Positions 17,172 through 25,785 are shown, counted from the first letter of the stretch. The stretch: DNA of 41,960 bases from Promethearchaeota archaeon (GCA_019058245.1 JAHPZJ010000003.1:1-41960), one strand, 5' to 3'. The notes: generated from the sequence alone by a model not told the origin. Made by a program: numbers and translations.

Positions 17172-17858
17172 TTAAACTATCGTTAAAGCTGCATTCAGAG
17201 CCGCTAATCTTGCTTTTTCAGCATTCTCACCTAACCCTATTATCACAACATCGTTTTCCTCTAATTGTATATTATTTTTAGTAAAAAGAGTATCAATGTA
17301 ATTAAAAGTAGTATCTTCAACTTTCATTGGTTCTTTCCCTTTTTCAGAAAGTGAAGTCTGAGGAAAAATTAAATTTTCACCGTTATAAATTAAGCACGTG
17401 GCTCCTTCACCACCTATTTTAATTGCAGCATCTCTTTGTTCAATTCCATTAGAAATCTTATCTGCTGCCTTTTTTACTAAGCAAAAATATGGATAATTTC
17501 CATCAGGCCTAATAACAATCTCTTTTAATTCAATCGGATTTCCAGCTTCTATTAAAGGGATTTTTACTTTAATTTTTTTTAAAAAAGTCATACCTTCCTT
17601 AGTAAGAATATGACCTTTTCTCTTATTTTCATTAGTCAATACAATAATAAAGTTAATATCTTTGTTTAATTTCTTAATAAGCGATCTAGCTGTTCCAGAA
17701 CCAATTAATAATTCGTTTTGTAAGCGATACCTTCCAATACCGTCTTTATTTTCTTCAAATATAAATAATGCTAAAATAACATGAACTTTCTCAAATGAGG
17801 GCTTGATCGTAGGACTCTTAAACAAAGTATCTAATTCTTCAAACATTAATACATTCAA
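17172..17858 (-). CDS. DUF4443-like winged-helix protein
   Basis: The 228-aa protein has an N-terminal winged helix (about residues 20-95: LALFIFEENKDGIGRYRLQNELLIGSG...) typical of DNA- or RNA-binding regulators. It is followed by an alpha/beta domain with KKAADKISNGIEQRDAAIKIGGEGATCLIY, then VVIIGLGENAEKARLAALNAALTI at the end. That combination matches, from memory, the archaeal DUF4443 proteins, whose function is not established. It heads the minus-strand operon with the JAMM and VOC genes. It might be a ligand-responsive regulator of the cluster, but that is inference. Confidence 0.72.
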   Translation of the reverse strand: MNVLMFEELDTLFKSPTIKPSFEKVHVILALFIFEENKDGIGRYRLQNELLIGSGTARSLIKKLNKDINFIIVLTNENKRKGHILTKEGMTFLKKIKVKIPLIEAGNPIELKEIVIRPDGNYPYFCLVKKAADKISNGIEQRDAAIKIGGEGATCLIYNGENLIFPQTSLSEKGKEPMKVEDTTFNYIDTLFTKNNIQLEENDVVIIGLGENAEKARLAALNAALTIV

Positions 17859-17979
17859 GTAAATTTAATTAATATAAATAAGTTAAAAAAAAATTTAAAT
17901 CAGAATGTAATTTTATTAAATATCTAGATTTTGAAAATTCAACTTGACCTATCATAATTATACATTTAACTCTAATAAT

Positions 17980-18321
17980 ATGCCTAAAAAAAAAAAAGAA
18001 CGTAATCCTAACAAAACTCAAAATTTAGTTATTTTTAAAGAACAAGAAGAGCCTCCAAAGAAAACAATAAATAAATATACCTTTGAGGAAGTTGATCAAG
18101 AGTATAAAATTAAATGTAAATGTGTTTATGCTCCTTTTGGAAGTCATTTTCGATATTCAATTCTTATTGATAATCAAAGTCATGCTCCAATTACTGAATT
18201 GAACATTAAAATACGGTATCCTGAATTTTTAACTCTTACTAGAGCTTTTCCACCTACAATTAGAATTCCACAAGTTATAACTGAAAAAAAAAAAAAAAAA
18301 TCAAATAAACTTAGAATTTGA
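17980..18321 (+). CDS. N-terminal part of a frameshifted zinc-ribbon protein
   Basis: The ATG at 17980 (MPKKKKERNPNKTQ) is preferred over a TTG at 17944. The frame encodes a basic start, then a beta-rich segment (YKIKCKCVYAPFGSHFRYSILIDNQSHAPITELNIKIRYPEFL) resembling an Ig-like/CARDB-like strand pattern. It runs into 17 consecutive A residues (18284-18300) and stops at a TGA 18 nt later. The next frame is open directly after the run and continues the protein to 18973, so this is one gene broken at a homopolymer. A read-out of 16 A's would restore it. Confidence 0.7.
   Translation: MPKKKKERNPNKTQNLVIFKEQEEPPKKTINKYTFEEVDQEYKIKCKCVYAPFGSHFRYSILIDNQSHAPITELNIKIRYPEFLTLTRAFPPTIRIPQVITEKKKKKSNKLRI
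18284..18300 (+). repeat. 17-A homopolymer at the frame break
   Basis: Uninterrupted run of 17 adenines inside coding sequence, where the reading frame changes by one. It is a likely site of sequencing error or of RNA polymerase/ribosome slippage. A second run of 12 A's lies in the same gene just after the start codon. Confidence 0.9.
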
Positions 18322-18973
18322 TGAGTTAAATGAAAAAAGTAATAAACAAATTCATCTTCATTTTAGCCCTAATTCATTGGATAGAAAAGGAGATATAAGA
18401 ACTATCGTTACCTACGTAAACAATAAGGATACTATTAGAGTGTTAGATTCAGGACCAGCCCAAATAATAGTTGATAAAATCGTTTTAGAACCAAAAATAG
18501 TTCCATCAAGTTATATAAGCGAATTTTCGAATCAACCTGGAATTAAGAAAGTAATTAAGAGTATGGGTATAGCTATTGAACATCAAGTACATTCTGAAAT
18601 AATTTTTGATATTCTAGAAAACCTATTTTTACTTCATAATTTCCAACTAGTGACTAAGGATGTTAAAAAAAAAATTTTATGGTATTTTGGAACCGAATCC
18701 TTAATTAAAGAAGATATTTTAGCAATAGGTCAAATTGTGTCAAATAAAATAGAAATAATAGCGTCTTCACTAAATCATTATCTACTAATTTCATTTTTAA
18801 CACAATTCTCAAATAATTTTAAACAACATTTAGTAGTAAATGGAATTATAAGTTCTAAAGAAAAAGTTCTTGATTTAGAATGTAAAAATTGTGGTGCAAT
18901 TTTATCTTTTTTTCCGCAGAAAAGCGAAAGGATAGAATGTCAAAAATGTAATTATGAACAAACTATTTGGTAA
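18302..18973 (+). CDS. C-terminal part of the frameshifted zinc-ribbon protein
   Basis: Given from where the frame opens after the A-run; a TTG at 18377 is the first conventional start. The sequence (QINLEFDELNEKSNKQIHLHF...) continues the beta-rich module. It then gives a helical middle (about 18530-18860) and ends with a zinc ribbon, CKNC...CQKC, near the C-terminus. With the upstream part the protein would be about 330 aa. It is not a recognised family, but the layout (beta domain plus helical plus zinc ribbon) echoes the 7114-9030 protein with modules in another order. Confidence 0.7.
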   Translation, partial: QINLEFDELNEKSNKQIHLHFSPNSLDRKGDIRTIVTYVNNKDTIRVLDSGPAQIIVDKIVLEPKIVPSSYISEFSNQPGIKKVIKSMGIAIEHQVHSEIIFDILENLFLLHNFQLVTKDVKKKILWYFGTESLIKEDILAIGQIVSNKIEIIASSLNHYLLISFLTQFSNNFKQHLVVNGIISSKEKVLDLECKNCGAILSFFPQKSERIECQKCNYEQTIW

Positions 18974-19039
18974 TAATTCAAAAACATAATTTTCTACTAT
19001 ATTATAATAATTTTTAAAAAAGTTGATTATAAAAAGAAA

Positions 19040-19483
19040 ATGGAATATAAGGATATATTAAGTAAACTAGCTCCATGTGGGCTGAACTGCTATAAATGTT
19101 TTGCTAACTCTGAGGGTGCAATAAGAGAGACTAGTATAAATCTTCAGAATTTATTAGGATCATTTGATATATATGCTGAAAGATTTTCATCATTTCTTCC
19201 TATTTTCAGACAATATCCTTCTTTTAAAGTCTTACTTAATTATTTAACTAAAGAGAACTGCTTAGGATGTAGGAATGGTTCTTGTTTATTTCCCAACTGT
19301 GGAGTAAAAGATTGTTATAGAAATAAAAAGATTGATTTTTGCTTTCAATGTAATGAATTTCCTTGTGAGAAAACTAATTTTGATTCCCATCTTAAACAAA
19401 GATGGATTAAAATAAATAAAAGAATGAAAGAAATTGGTATTAAAGCATACTATAAAGAAACAAAAAATTTACCAAGATATTAA
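19040..19483 (+). CDS. DUF3795-like cysteine-rich protein
   Basis: The 147-aa protein has the Cys pattern of the DUF3795 family: APCGLNCYKC near the N-terminus, then CLGC, CLFPNC, CGVKDCYRNK and FCFQCNEFPCEK. These cysteines probably bind one or two metal ions. Cytoplasmic, no membrane segment. The family's function is unknown. It stands alone, 66 nt after the frameshifted gene on the same strand, and is followed by a long spacer before the histone gene. Confidence 0.8.
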   Translation: MEYKDILSKLAPCGLNCYKCFANSEGAIRETSINLQNLLGSFDIYAERFSSFLPIFRQYPSFKVLLNYLTKENCLGCRNGSCLFPNCGVKDCYRNKKIDFCFQCNEFPCEKTNFDSHLKQRWIKINKRMKEIGIKAYYKETKNLPRY

Positions 19484-19909
19484 TTATATTTTAAGAGTTG
19501 AACATTAATAATTAAATCGGAATTTTCTTTTTATTTAAATAAATTTAAGATAAACTATATAATTATCTTTTCCTCTTATTTATTATTGATCCAGTTTAAA
19601 TTATTAAACTAAAAGACTCTAGAATCCCATTCTTTTAAAAAAACTCATATAATATAATTTTAAAAATTTATATATATAGCATTTCAGAATTTGATTATTT
19701 TTTCCCTATCATTTTCAAATTCGATTATTCCAAGAGTTAAGCAAATTTAAGACTATCATTTAGTTAAAAGACACTCAAATTTCATTACAAATCAAGTTAC
19801 CATAAAATTATCTAAACTTCAACGAGATTGATCGTCTTCTTAAGTCTGAATTTTGTCGTTCAATTTTTTTTGTTTTTTTCTCCATAAAGTTAAGTATAGA
19901 TAAAAATCT

Positions 19910-19928
19910 TTAAATATATAAAAGATAT
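19910..19928 (+). promoter_or_regulatory. TATA-box-like promoter of the histone gene
   Basis: A TTTAAATATATAAAAG element about 90 nt before the histone ATG fits the archaeal TATA consensus. Transcription would begin some 25 nt downstream, giving a leader of about 60 nt that includes the Shine-Dalgarno. Many AT-rich stretches look alike here, so this is a proposal. Confidence 0.4.
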
Positions 19929-19994
19929 ATATCTATATAACAAACTCTTAAAAAATAACAAATTTCAATAAAAAAAATAAAAAATTCTAAAATA

Positions 19995-20001
19995 GTGGAG
20001 G
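19995..20001 (+). promoter_or_regulatory. Shine-Dalgarno of the histone gene
   Basis: GTGGAGGA lies eight nucleotides before the ATG at 20010. Its own GTG is in frame with the histone and could be mistaken for the start, but it is the ribosome-binding site. Confidence 0.7.
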
Positions 20002-20009
20002 AATATAAA

Positions 20010-20219
20010 ATGTCCGAATATATTAGTTGGAGTCCTATTAGAAGATTAATGAAACATAATGGTGCTATTATTGTTGCTCGTGATGCAGTTGATGAATTAG
20101 TTGATTGGATGGGTCAATCAGCCGAAAAAATTACAAAAACTGCTTTAACTCTCACGAAACATTCAAAAAGGAAGAAGGTAACAAAGGACGACATTCTTTT
20201 AGCTATAAAATACTTTTAA
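20010..20219 (+). CDS. archaeal histone
   Basis: A minimal histone fold of 69 aa from the ATG at 20010 (MSEYISWSPIRRLMK). It has three helices without tails: SWSPIRRLMKHNGA, the long VARDAVDELVDWMGQSAEKITKTALTLTKHS helix, and the closing KRKKVTKDDILLAIKYF, where KVTKDDIL is the typical L2-alpha3 motif. It should dimerise and wrap DNA. The conserved Arg that enters the minor groove is present in the first helix-loop region. A strong GGAGG site fixes the start. It stands alone and converges with a membrane gene across a T-rich spacer. Confidence 0.95.
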   Translation: MSEYISWSPIRRLMKHNGAIIVARDAVDELVDWMGQSAEKITKTALTLTKHSKRKKVTKDDILLAIKYF

Positions 20220-20239
20220 ATAGATTTAAACGGTTGAGA

Positions 20240-20275
20240 AGCTTTTCTTATTATCTACTCTTTTTTTTTCTATTT
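20240..20275 (+). terminator. T-rich terminator candidate after the histone gene
   Basis: A run of nine T's within a T/C-rich stretch follows the histone stop codon, as in oligo-T archaeal termination. No stem is needed for archaeal RNA polymerase. Confidence 0.45.
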
Positions 20276-20292
20276 TAATCCCTAATTTTAGT

Positions 20293-20784
20293 CTAAGAAA
20301 ATTTCATCTCATCATTTTTCAATTTACATTTTGATATTATAATCTTATTTTTTTTTTTTCGAATAATAATTATCAAATAACCCGCAGGAATGGCTATGAT
20401 AAATCCCCATAACGGAGAGTTGAATATCAATAAAATACTCCCGAATGGATAGAGAAAACGACAAACAAATTTTATTGCTCGATTTCTAAGTGGTTTTTTA
20501 TGTATAATCTGAATTGCATATTGGAAAATTGAGGGAATCCAGCAGATTAAAAACATTATTAGAAATATAGGTAAACTAATGAAATTTACAATGAAATAAT
20601 AGAAAATATTTGCTATTATTAATGCAAAAGCAGCACCTAAAGCAAAAGCAAAACACCCAATACAAATAGCATAATTGAATATATAAAAAACATGTTCATT
20701 GAAATCATCACGTTTAGGATTATGATGAGCTAACCAATGGATTATTTTTATATTCTTTTGAGATACTTCTTTTTGATGATGCAT
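20293..20784 (-). CDS. DUF2085-like membrane protein
   Basis: A 163-aa integral membrane protein with four hydrophobic segments between residues 30 and 145 and a basic C-terminal tail. A hydrophilic His-rich N-terminus (HWLAHHNPKRDD) precedes YAICIGCFAFALGA, which matches the C-x-x-C plus Gly/Ala helix of the DUF2085 group of archaeal membrane proteins. One of the two family cysteines is in ICIGC. Function unknown. It converges with the histone gene. Confidence 0.6.
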   Translation of the reverse strand: MHHQKEVSQKNIKIIHWLAHHNPKRDDFNEHVFYIFNYAICIGCFAFALGAAFALIIANIFYYFIVNFISLPIFLIMFLICWIPSIFQYAIQIIHKKPLRNRAIKFVCRFLYPFGSILLIFNSPLWGFIIAIPAGYLIIIIRKKKNKIIISKCKLKNDEMKFS

Positions 20785-20883
20785 TCTTTTTTATTTAGAT
20801 TATGTAATCCAAAATTTTATGATTATCAAATATTATATTAAGATTTTTTATATTGAAATATAGAGCATATGAGAAAAGAGATT

Positions 20884-21327
20884 CTAACAATCACAACCAC
20901 TACAATCGCAATCACAGCCACTACAATCACACCCACTACAGTCTCCACCACCAACATATCCCACTCCTCCTCGTCGTCTCCTACGACCACATCCACCACA
21001 TGCACTACAACCTATGCAAAGAATCATAATTGATCCTATTACAAGCATAGTTATTGCCGGACTAGGCATGATTACCAATGAAGTTGCTCCAAAATAAATT
21101 AATATAATTCCAATGATAAAAACAACACCAATGGCAGCAATTATACCCGCAGTTGCACTTGATGATTTTGGTTTAGATTCCGAAGGTATAGGAGTCGGGG
21201 TTGGTATTTGTTGTGTCGGTTGAGTTCGGGGGATTTGACGTCTAGTTGAGGAATCGGTAGTTGCGCCACAAAAAGTACAAAATTTTGCATCATCGGGAAT
21301 TTTTGAACCACATTGAGTACAATACAT
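20884..21327 (-). CDS. zinc-ribbon membrane protein with Cys/Gly-rich repeat tail
   Basis: The 147-aa protein has an N-terminal zinc ribbon (CTQCG...CTFCG, residues 3-20), a Pro/Thr/Ser linker and two transmembrane helices (about 60-80 and 88-106). It then has CIGCSACGGCG, an RRRRR patch, a Gly-rich spacer and a tail built from CSGCDC units ending at the last residue. The tail has about ten cysteines in 20 residues. Such clusters could bind several metal ions or be disulfide-linked, depending on which side of the membrane they face. No family with this tail is recognised. Confidence 0.72.
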   Translation of the reverse strand: MYCTQCGSKIPDDAKFCTFCGATTDSSTRRQIPRTQPTQQIPTPTPIPSESKPKSSSATAGIIAAIGVVFIIGIILIYFGATSLVIMPSPAITMLVIGSIMILCIGCSACGGCGRRRRRGGVGYVGGGDCSGCDCSGCDCDCSGCDC

Positions 21328-21512
21328 TTAAATCAACATTTATTTTATTGAAATCTAATTAATTTTTTTCTATAAAATTAATGAAGCAACTTTATAATTT
21401 AAATATAGAAGTACAGGTTAGAACGTTAATTTTCTTATAACTATTATATATTTTTTTGACTATTTTTTAAACATTAATTTTTTTTTTTTTCGAATATTTA
21501 TGAATCTCGTTA

Positions 21513-22526
21513 ATGAATGAAGTTTATCCTGGAATTTTTTTAATAAAGGAAAAAGGAACTTTTGGTGTAATAAAGCCTTCAGAAAATATATATGTCTTAG
21601 CTGGTTCTGATGGCATATTATATGATGCAGGATATGGTAAAAAAAGAGCTGTAATTCACTTAATTAAGGAAATTAAAACAATAAAGGAAAAATATAAACA
21701 ACAAGGTAAAAGTTTCCATCTCAGTAGAATTATTGTATCTCATTGTCATCCCGATCATTTTAGCGGTCTAAAAAGAATAAGAGAAGCTTTAGGAGTAAAG
21801 ATAATTCTCACAAATAAAAGTGCTGAAATCATAAAAAATAAGCAGAATTTCAAAAAAAGTTATGAAGCTGACGAATTTAATGATTATCTAAGAGTTAGGA
21901 AAGGAATTACAAGGAAAATTGTAAATAAACTGAGAAATGTTTTTACTAACTTTTTTTATCAAAGACTTTATGGATTGTCTTATATAGATGATCCAGAAGA
22001 AATTATGGGAGACAATACAAAAATTTCGATTAATGATGAAATATGGGAGATTTTTTCTTCTCCAGGACATGCTGTTGACCATATATCTCTATATAATGAG
22101 GAAAAAGGGATCTTATTTTCTGGAGATAATATTTTAAAATCTATAACTAATTGGCTTGGCCCTCCAGATTGTGATGTAGCTGAATATATAAATAGTATCG
22201 AGAAAATTCGAAATTTACCCAATCTTCAATTAATTTTAGCCGCTCATGGAAGCCCTATAGAAAATCCTAAGGATAGAATAAGAGAGATACTAACACATAG
22301 AAAACAACGGGAAAATCAAGTATTAAAAATAATTCAAGATAATTCTAATAATGGTATTTCTCCAAAAGATATAATCAAAACAATTTATTCTAATAGTACT
22401 AGATTCCGACGTCAAATTGCTCGTGGGTGGGTTGTGTTAACTTTAAAAATGTTACAAGAAAAAAATTTAATACAAAGACAAGACACAAAAAAAAAGATAC
22501 TATTTTTCCCTGTAGAACAGGATTAG
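21513..22526 (+). CDS. metallo-beta-lactamase-fold hydrolase (LACTB2-like)
   Basis: The 337-aa protein has the metal-binding motif SHCHPDH (His77, His79, Asp81, His82), a further His in SSPGHAVDH, Asp in FSGDNIL and His in AAHGSP, so both zinc sites are complete. After the hydrolase core, about residues 255-337 form a winged-helix-like end (HRKQRENQVLKIIQDN..., ARGWVVLTLKMLQEKNLI), as in LACTB2-type enzymes. LACTB2 is an RNA endonuclease, while other relatives hydrolyse thioesters, so the substrate is open. It is immediately followed by the decayed helicase duplicate. Confidence 0.85.
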   Translation: MNEVYPGIFLIKEKGTFGVIKPSENIYVLAGSDGILYDAGYGKKRAVIHLIKEIKTIKEKYKQQGKSFHLSRIIVSHCHPDHFSGLKRIREALGVKIILTNKSAEIIKNKQNFKKSYEADEFNDYLRVRKGITRKIVNKLRNVFTNFFYQRLYGLSYIDDPEEIMGDNTKISINDEIWEIFSSPGHAVDHISLYNEEKGILFSGDNILKSITNWLGPPDCDVAEYINSIEKIRNLPNLQLILAAHGSPIENPKDRIREILTHRKQRENQVLKIIQDNSNNGISPKDIIKTIYSNSTRFRRQIARGWVVLTLKMLQEKNLIQRQDTKKKILFFPVEQD

Positions 22527-22857
22527 AATCTTCGCAAACGTTATTTAATACAAGTTTTAATATTTATTTCTTAATTAATAATTAGATTCTATTAGTAAAA
22601 GTTCAATATAATTTTATAAAAATCTTACAACGATGTCATTTTTAAAAGCAATTATCCTTCAGTAATTCTTAAGATGCAAAAATATTTTGGTCAATATTTA
22701 AATGGACCCATCTTAAAAAAAAATCAAATTCTTTTTAGATATTATCAAAAAAATACTGTTTGTAATTGCTAAAATAAAAAATCATTAATTATGATACCAA
22801 CTGGTTTTGAAAAGACTATAATTGGTATTTTTTTAATATCTAGTTGTTTATATAAAT
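22523..22857 (+). repeat. repeat copy A: duplicated promoter and 5' end of the helicase gene
   Basis: Aligns by eye, without net gaps, to 23481-23815. The 151 nt before the ATG correspond in both copies, and the first 61 codons correspond in order. It starts at the stop codon of the MBL gene. Confidence 0.88.
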
Positions 22858-22859
22858 AA
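22674..22859 (+). pseudogene. relic of the N-terminus of the Hef-like helicase
   Basis: Translating from the ATG at 22674 gives MQKYFGQYLNGPILKKNQ..., an in-frame TAA at codon 33, then NKKSLIMIPTGFEKTIIGIF... and another TAA at codon 62. The intact gene at 23632 reads MQKEINQYFNGPFLKKNK..., NKNSLVVLPTGLGKTIIGI. The 61 positions align without a gap. The relic's Walker A has Glu in place of the Gly before Lys-Thr. It is a decayed duplicate, not expressed as a helicase. The rest of the gene body is absent, replaced by the HXXEE gene. Confidence 0.88.
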
Positions 22860-22878
22860 AATTTATAAAGAGTTCGAT

Positions 22879-23475
22879 ATGTACAAGATTATAATGAAAG
22901 TAGATAAATTATATGATTATTGGGCCAAAGCTGGATTTATCACTGCACTATTTCTTCTAATTATACTTTTTTTTAACTCAAGAGTACCAATTGGTAGTTT
23001 CGAATGGTTATACTGGTTTAGCATACCAGTCTATATGTTCCATCAATTTGAAGAATATGTATACCCAGGAGGGTTTAAAGAGGAATTAAATCAAATTCAA
23101 AGCAAAAACTTACCAAACCAAGAAGTTTTAACCAACAAACTAGTTTTATTAGTGAATATAGGGTTTGTTTGGATTCTTAATCTTATATTAATTATTCTGG
23201 GAGCGATTTCAGTTATTTTTCCAATAATTTTAATGACAATTGTTTGTTTTAATGGATTTGTTCATGTGGGTGCAAGTATAAAGTTTCACAAATACAATCC
23301 AGGATTAATAATAAGTATTATAGGAAATATCCCCCTAGGTCTGTATGTATTATTTGGTTTGGGGATAACTGGTTATGCTTCAATAGTTGAATTAACTATT
23401 GGGATATTAATTGGCATTTTACTCCATGCACTATTGTTCATTATATTATTTCTTAGAGCTAAAAGAGGATCTTAA
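22879..23475 (+). CDS. HXXEE-domain membrane protein
   Basis: The 198-aa protein has about five hydrophobic helices and the HQFEEY motif (His55, Glu58, Glu59) followed by PGGF, the mark of the HXXEE family. A later FNGFVHVGASIKFHKYNPG supplies the other conserved His residues, and together these polar residues may form a metal or active site inside the membrane. Function of the family is unknown. ATGs at 22879 and 22894 are both possible starts. It is sandwiched between the helicase relic and the intact helicase. Confidence 0.85.
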   Translation: MYKIIMKVDKLYDYWAKAGFITALFLLIILFFNSRVPIGSFEWLYWFSIPVYMFHQFEEYVYPGGFKEELNQIQSKNLPNQEVLTNKLVLLVNIGFVWILNLILIILGAISVIFPIILMTIVCFNGFVHVGASIKFHKYNPGLIISIIGNIPLGLYVLFGLGITGYASIVELTIGILIGILLHALLFIILFLRAKRGS

Positions 23476-23480
23476 AAGGT

Positions 23481-23815
23481 TTAGAATTTTCGGTAACTTA
23501 ATTAAATACATATTTAAATGCTTATTTCTCAATTAATAACTAGATTCTATTAATCTGAGGTTAATTTAATATTATAAAAATCTTACAGCGATATTATTTT
23601 TAAATGTAATTAATCAGCAGTAATTCTTAATATGCAAAAAGAGATTAATCAATATTTTAACGGGCCTTTCTTAAAAAAAAACAAAGTAATTCAGAGAAAT
23701 TATCAAAAAAATATTATTAATAGCTGCAAAAATAAGAATTCCTTAGTCGTTTTACCAACAGGTTTAGGAAAGACAATAATTGGCATCTTATTAGCATCTA
23801 AATGTATATATAAAT
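23481..23815 (+). repeat. repeat copy B: promoter and 5' end of the intact helicase
   Basis: Partner of 22523-22857; the functional copy, overlapping the helicase coding region from 23632. Confidence 0.88.
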
Positions 23816-25785
23816 ATCCAAAAGCAAAAATTATTATGCTTGCTCCTACACGCCCCTTAGTTTCGCAACATCAAGATTCATGTGAGAAATTTCTTGATCT
23901 TACTTCAGAAGAAATCACTTCATTTACAGGGAAAATTCCTCCAGAAAAAAGAATTCTATCATTTAAGAACTCGAAAATTCTAATATCTACACCCCAAGTA
24001 ATTAAAAATGATCTATTGAGAGGAAGATACGATTTAAAACATGTCTCATTAATTATTTTCGATGAAGCTCATAAAACTAAAGGAAATTATGCGTATAATT
24101 TTATTTCAGAAGAGTATATTAGAACATGTGTAGATCCTTTAATATTAGGTTTGACAGCATCCCCTGGAAAAAATTATGATCGAATTCAACAAATATGTGA
24201 TAACCTATATATTGAAAATATTGTCTTTAAAAATTATCAAGATAAGGATGTAAAAGATTATATTTATGATATTGATACTTATATTAATTTAGTAGATTTA
24301 CCAATTAAACTAAGAGAAATTAGTGCTGTTTGGTACAATTTATTCGATAAATTTTTAAGATTTTTTATTAAAAATAAATTATTACCGCCGAATAAATCCT
24401 ATTACTCAAAATTAGATTTTTTAGGTATCAGTCGTGATTTAACCTTATCATTGCATTTTAAAAAAGAAAATACACTTGAATTATCAGAAGAAGAATTTTT
24501 AGAGACTCTCTACTTTAAATCACCTAAAATTATTGACATTGTTCAAGAAAATCAACTTGACATTCCTTCTGTATATTCTTATTGTTCGAGTTGTATATCT
24601 ATCCTCCATGCTAAAGATTTATTAGAAACTCAGGACATTACTCTTTTTAAATCTTTTTTAAATAAAATTAAATATAATGCAAGTAAAGAAATTTTATCAG
24701 CCAAAAGAATCATTAATTCAGAGAATTTTAATTATATAAATTCTATAATTGAAAGTGAAGAACAAATAAATCTATCTCATCCTAAGTTAAAAAAGATAAT
24801 ATCAATCATAAAAGAGGAAATTGCGGAATTTAATAACAAAAAAGTACTGATTTTTACACAATACCGTGAAATGGCAGAATTTCTCAAGAATTTATTAAAA
24901 AATGAATTTAAAGATCAATTTAAAATTGAAAAATTTATTGGTCAAACATCAAAAACAGATGATAACGGATTTCCTCAACATTTACAGATAGAAATAATGA
25001 ATAAATTTAGAGAAGGAGTAATAGACATTCTTATTGCCACTAGTGTTGCTGAAGAAGGATTAGATATCCCAAATGTGGATGCTATAATATGCTATGAACC
25101 TGTTCCGTCCGAAATCAGATTAATTCAAAGAAGAGGGAGAACTGGTAGGTATTCTCCTGGTAGATGTTATATACTTGTTACAGAAGAAACTATTGATATT
25201 CCTTTTTTTATTATTGCTAGACGTAAAGAAAGTTCTATGAATTCAGTTCTATCTGATTCTGGACAAGTAATTTTAAATGATAATTTAAAACGAAAAAAAA
25301 TTATATTCCCTCAACAAAAAGATATATCTTTGGAGTCTAAAATTATTGAAAACTATAGAGAAAGAAGAGAAAAAGAAAAACAATGTTTAGCAAATCGATC
25401 TATAGAAGATATCCTTACCCAATTAGATAATTTTTGTAATAGTGAAGAATATAGAAATCTTAAGAATTATGGAGTCACTTTTTATTCAGATTTAATAAAA
25501 TTTGATGAATCCTTCTTACATGCAAAAATAACCAAATTGAAAAATAGAAAAATCAAAGGTTCTAATAACCAAAAAATATATTTGAATAAACATGTAAAAT
25601 CACTAATTAATTTGGTTAAGATATATAGCCGGAATGGTTCATTAAATTACAAAAAATTTAAAGAACTTGCTCGTGATGAAGATATTATTGATAAAAAATT
25701 TTATCTTCATTTCAATCAAGCCTGTTTTTTAGGATATCTTAAAAAATTAGATAATCAAGTCCACTTTGTTATGGATTTTGATTAA
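23632..25785 (+). CDS. Hef/FANCM-like SF2 helicase without nuclease domain
   Basis: The 717-aa superfamily-2 DNA translocase acts on stalled or branched replication forks in Hef, FANCM and Mph1. Motifs: I PTGLGKT (42-48), Ia APTRPLVSQH (71-80), II DEAH (144-147), III TASPG (175-179), IV-V IFTQYREMAEF (408-418) and ATSVAEEGLDIP (469-480), VI QRRGRTGR (499-506). A helical insertion between the two RecA domains (about 205-380) is the Hef-type thumb. The roughly 200 residues after motif VI have no ERCC4 nuclease motif (no GDY or ERK), so it is a helicase-only form. Its 5' end and promoter are duplicated upstream. Confidence 0.9.
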   Translation: MQKEINQYFNGPFLKKNKVIQRNYQKNIINSCKNKNSLVVLPTGLGKTIIGILLASKCIYKYPKAKIIMLAPTRPLVSQHQDSCEKFLDLTSEEITSFTGKIPPEKRILSFKNSKILISTPQVIKNDLLRGRYDLKHVSLIIFDEAHKTKGNYAYNFISEEYIRTCVDPLILGLTASPGKNYDRIQQICDNLYIENIVFKNYQDKDVKDYIYDIDTYINLVDLPIKLREISAVWYNLFDKFLRFFIKNKLLPPNKSYYSKLDFLGISRDLTLSLHFKKENTLELSEEEFLETLYFKSPKIIDIVQENQLDIPSVYSYCSSCISILHAKDLLETQDITLFKSFLNKIKYNASKEILSAKRIINSENFNYINSIIESEEQINLSHPKLKKIISIIKEEIAEFNNKKVLIFTQYREMAEFLKNLLKNEFKDQFKIEKFIGQTSKTDDNGFPQHLQIEIMNKFREGVIDILIATSVAEEGLDIPNVDAIICYEPVPSEIRLIQRRGRTGRYSPGRCYILVTEETIDIPFFIIARRKESSMNSVLSDSGQVILNDNLKRKKIIFPQQKDISLESKIIENYRERREKEKQCLANRSIEDILTQLDNFCNSEEYRNLKNYGVTFYSDLIKFDESFLHAKITKLKNRKIKGSNNQKIYLNKHVKSLINLVKIYSRNGSLNYKKFKELARDEDIIDKKFYLHFNQACFLGYLKKLDNQVHFVMDFD

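Larger units (their letters stand above)
19484..20009. other. 526-nt intergenic region upstream of the histone gene
   Basis: AT-rich and without a coding frame. The last 100 nt hold the apparent histone promoter and leader. The remainder, about 19484-19900, shows no RNA gene or clear repeat. Its length is unusual for this otherwise compact window. Confidence 0.5.

Noticed and set aside
22523..23815. Repeats A and B as ends of a mobile element carrying the HXXEE gene
   Set aside because: The copies are the helicase promoter and coding start, not terminal repeats; no transposase or target duplication is visible, so gene duplication and decay is the simpler reading.
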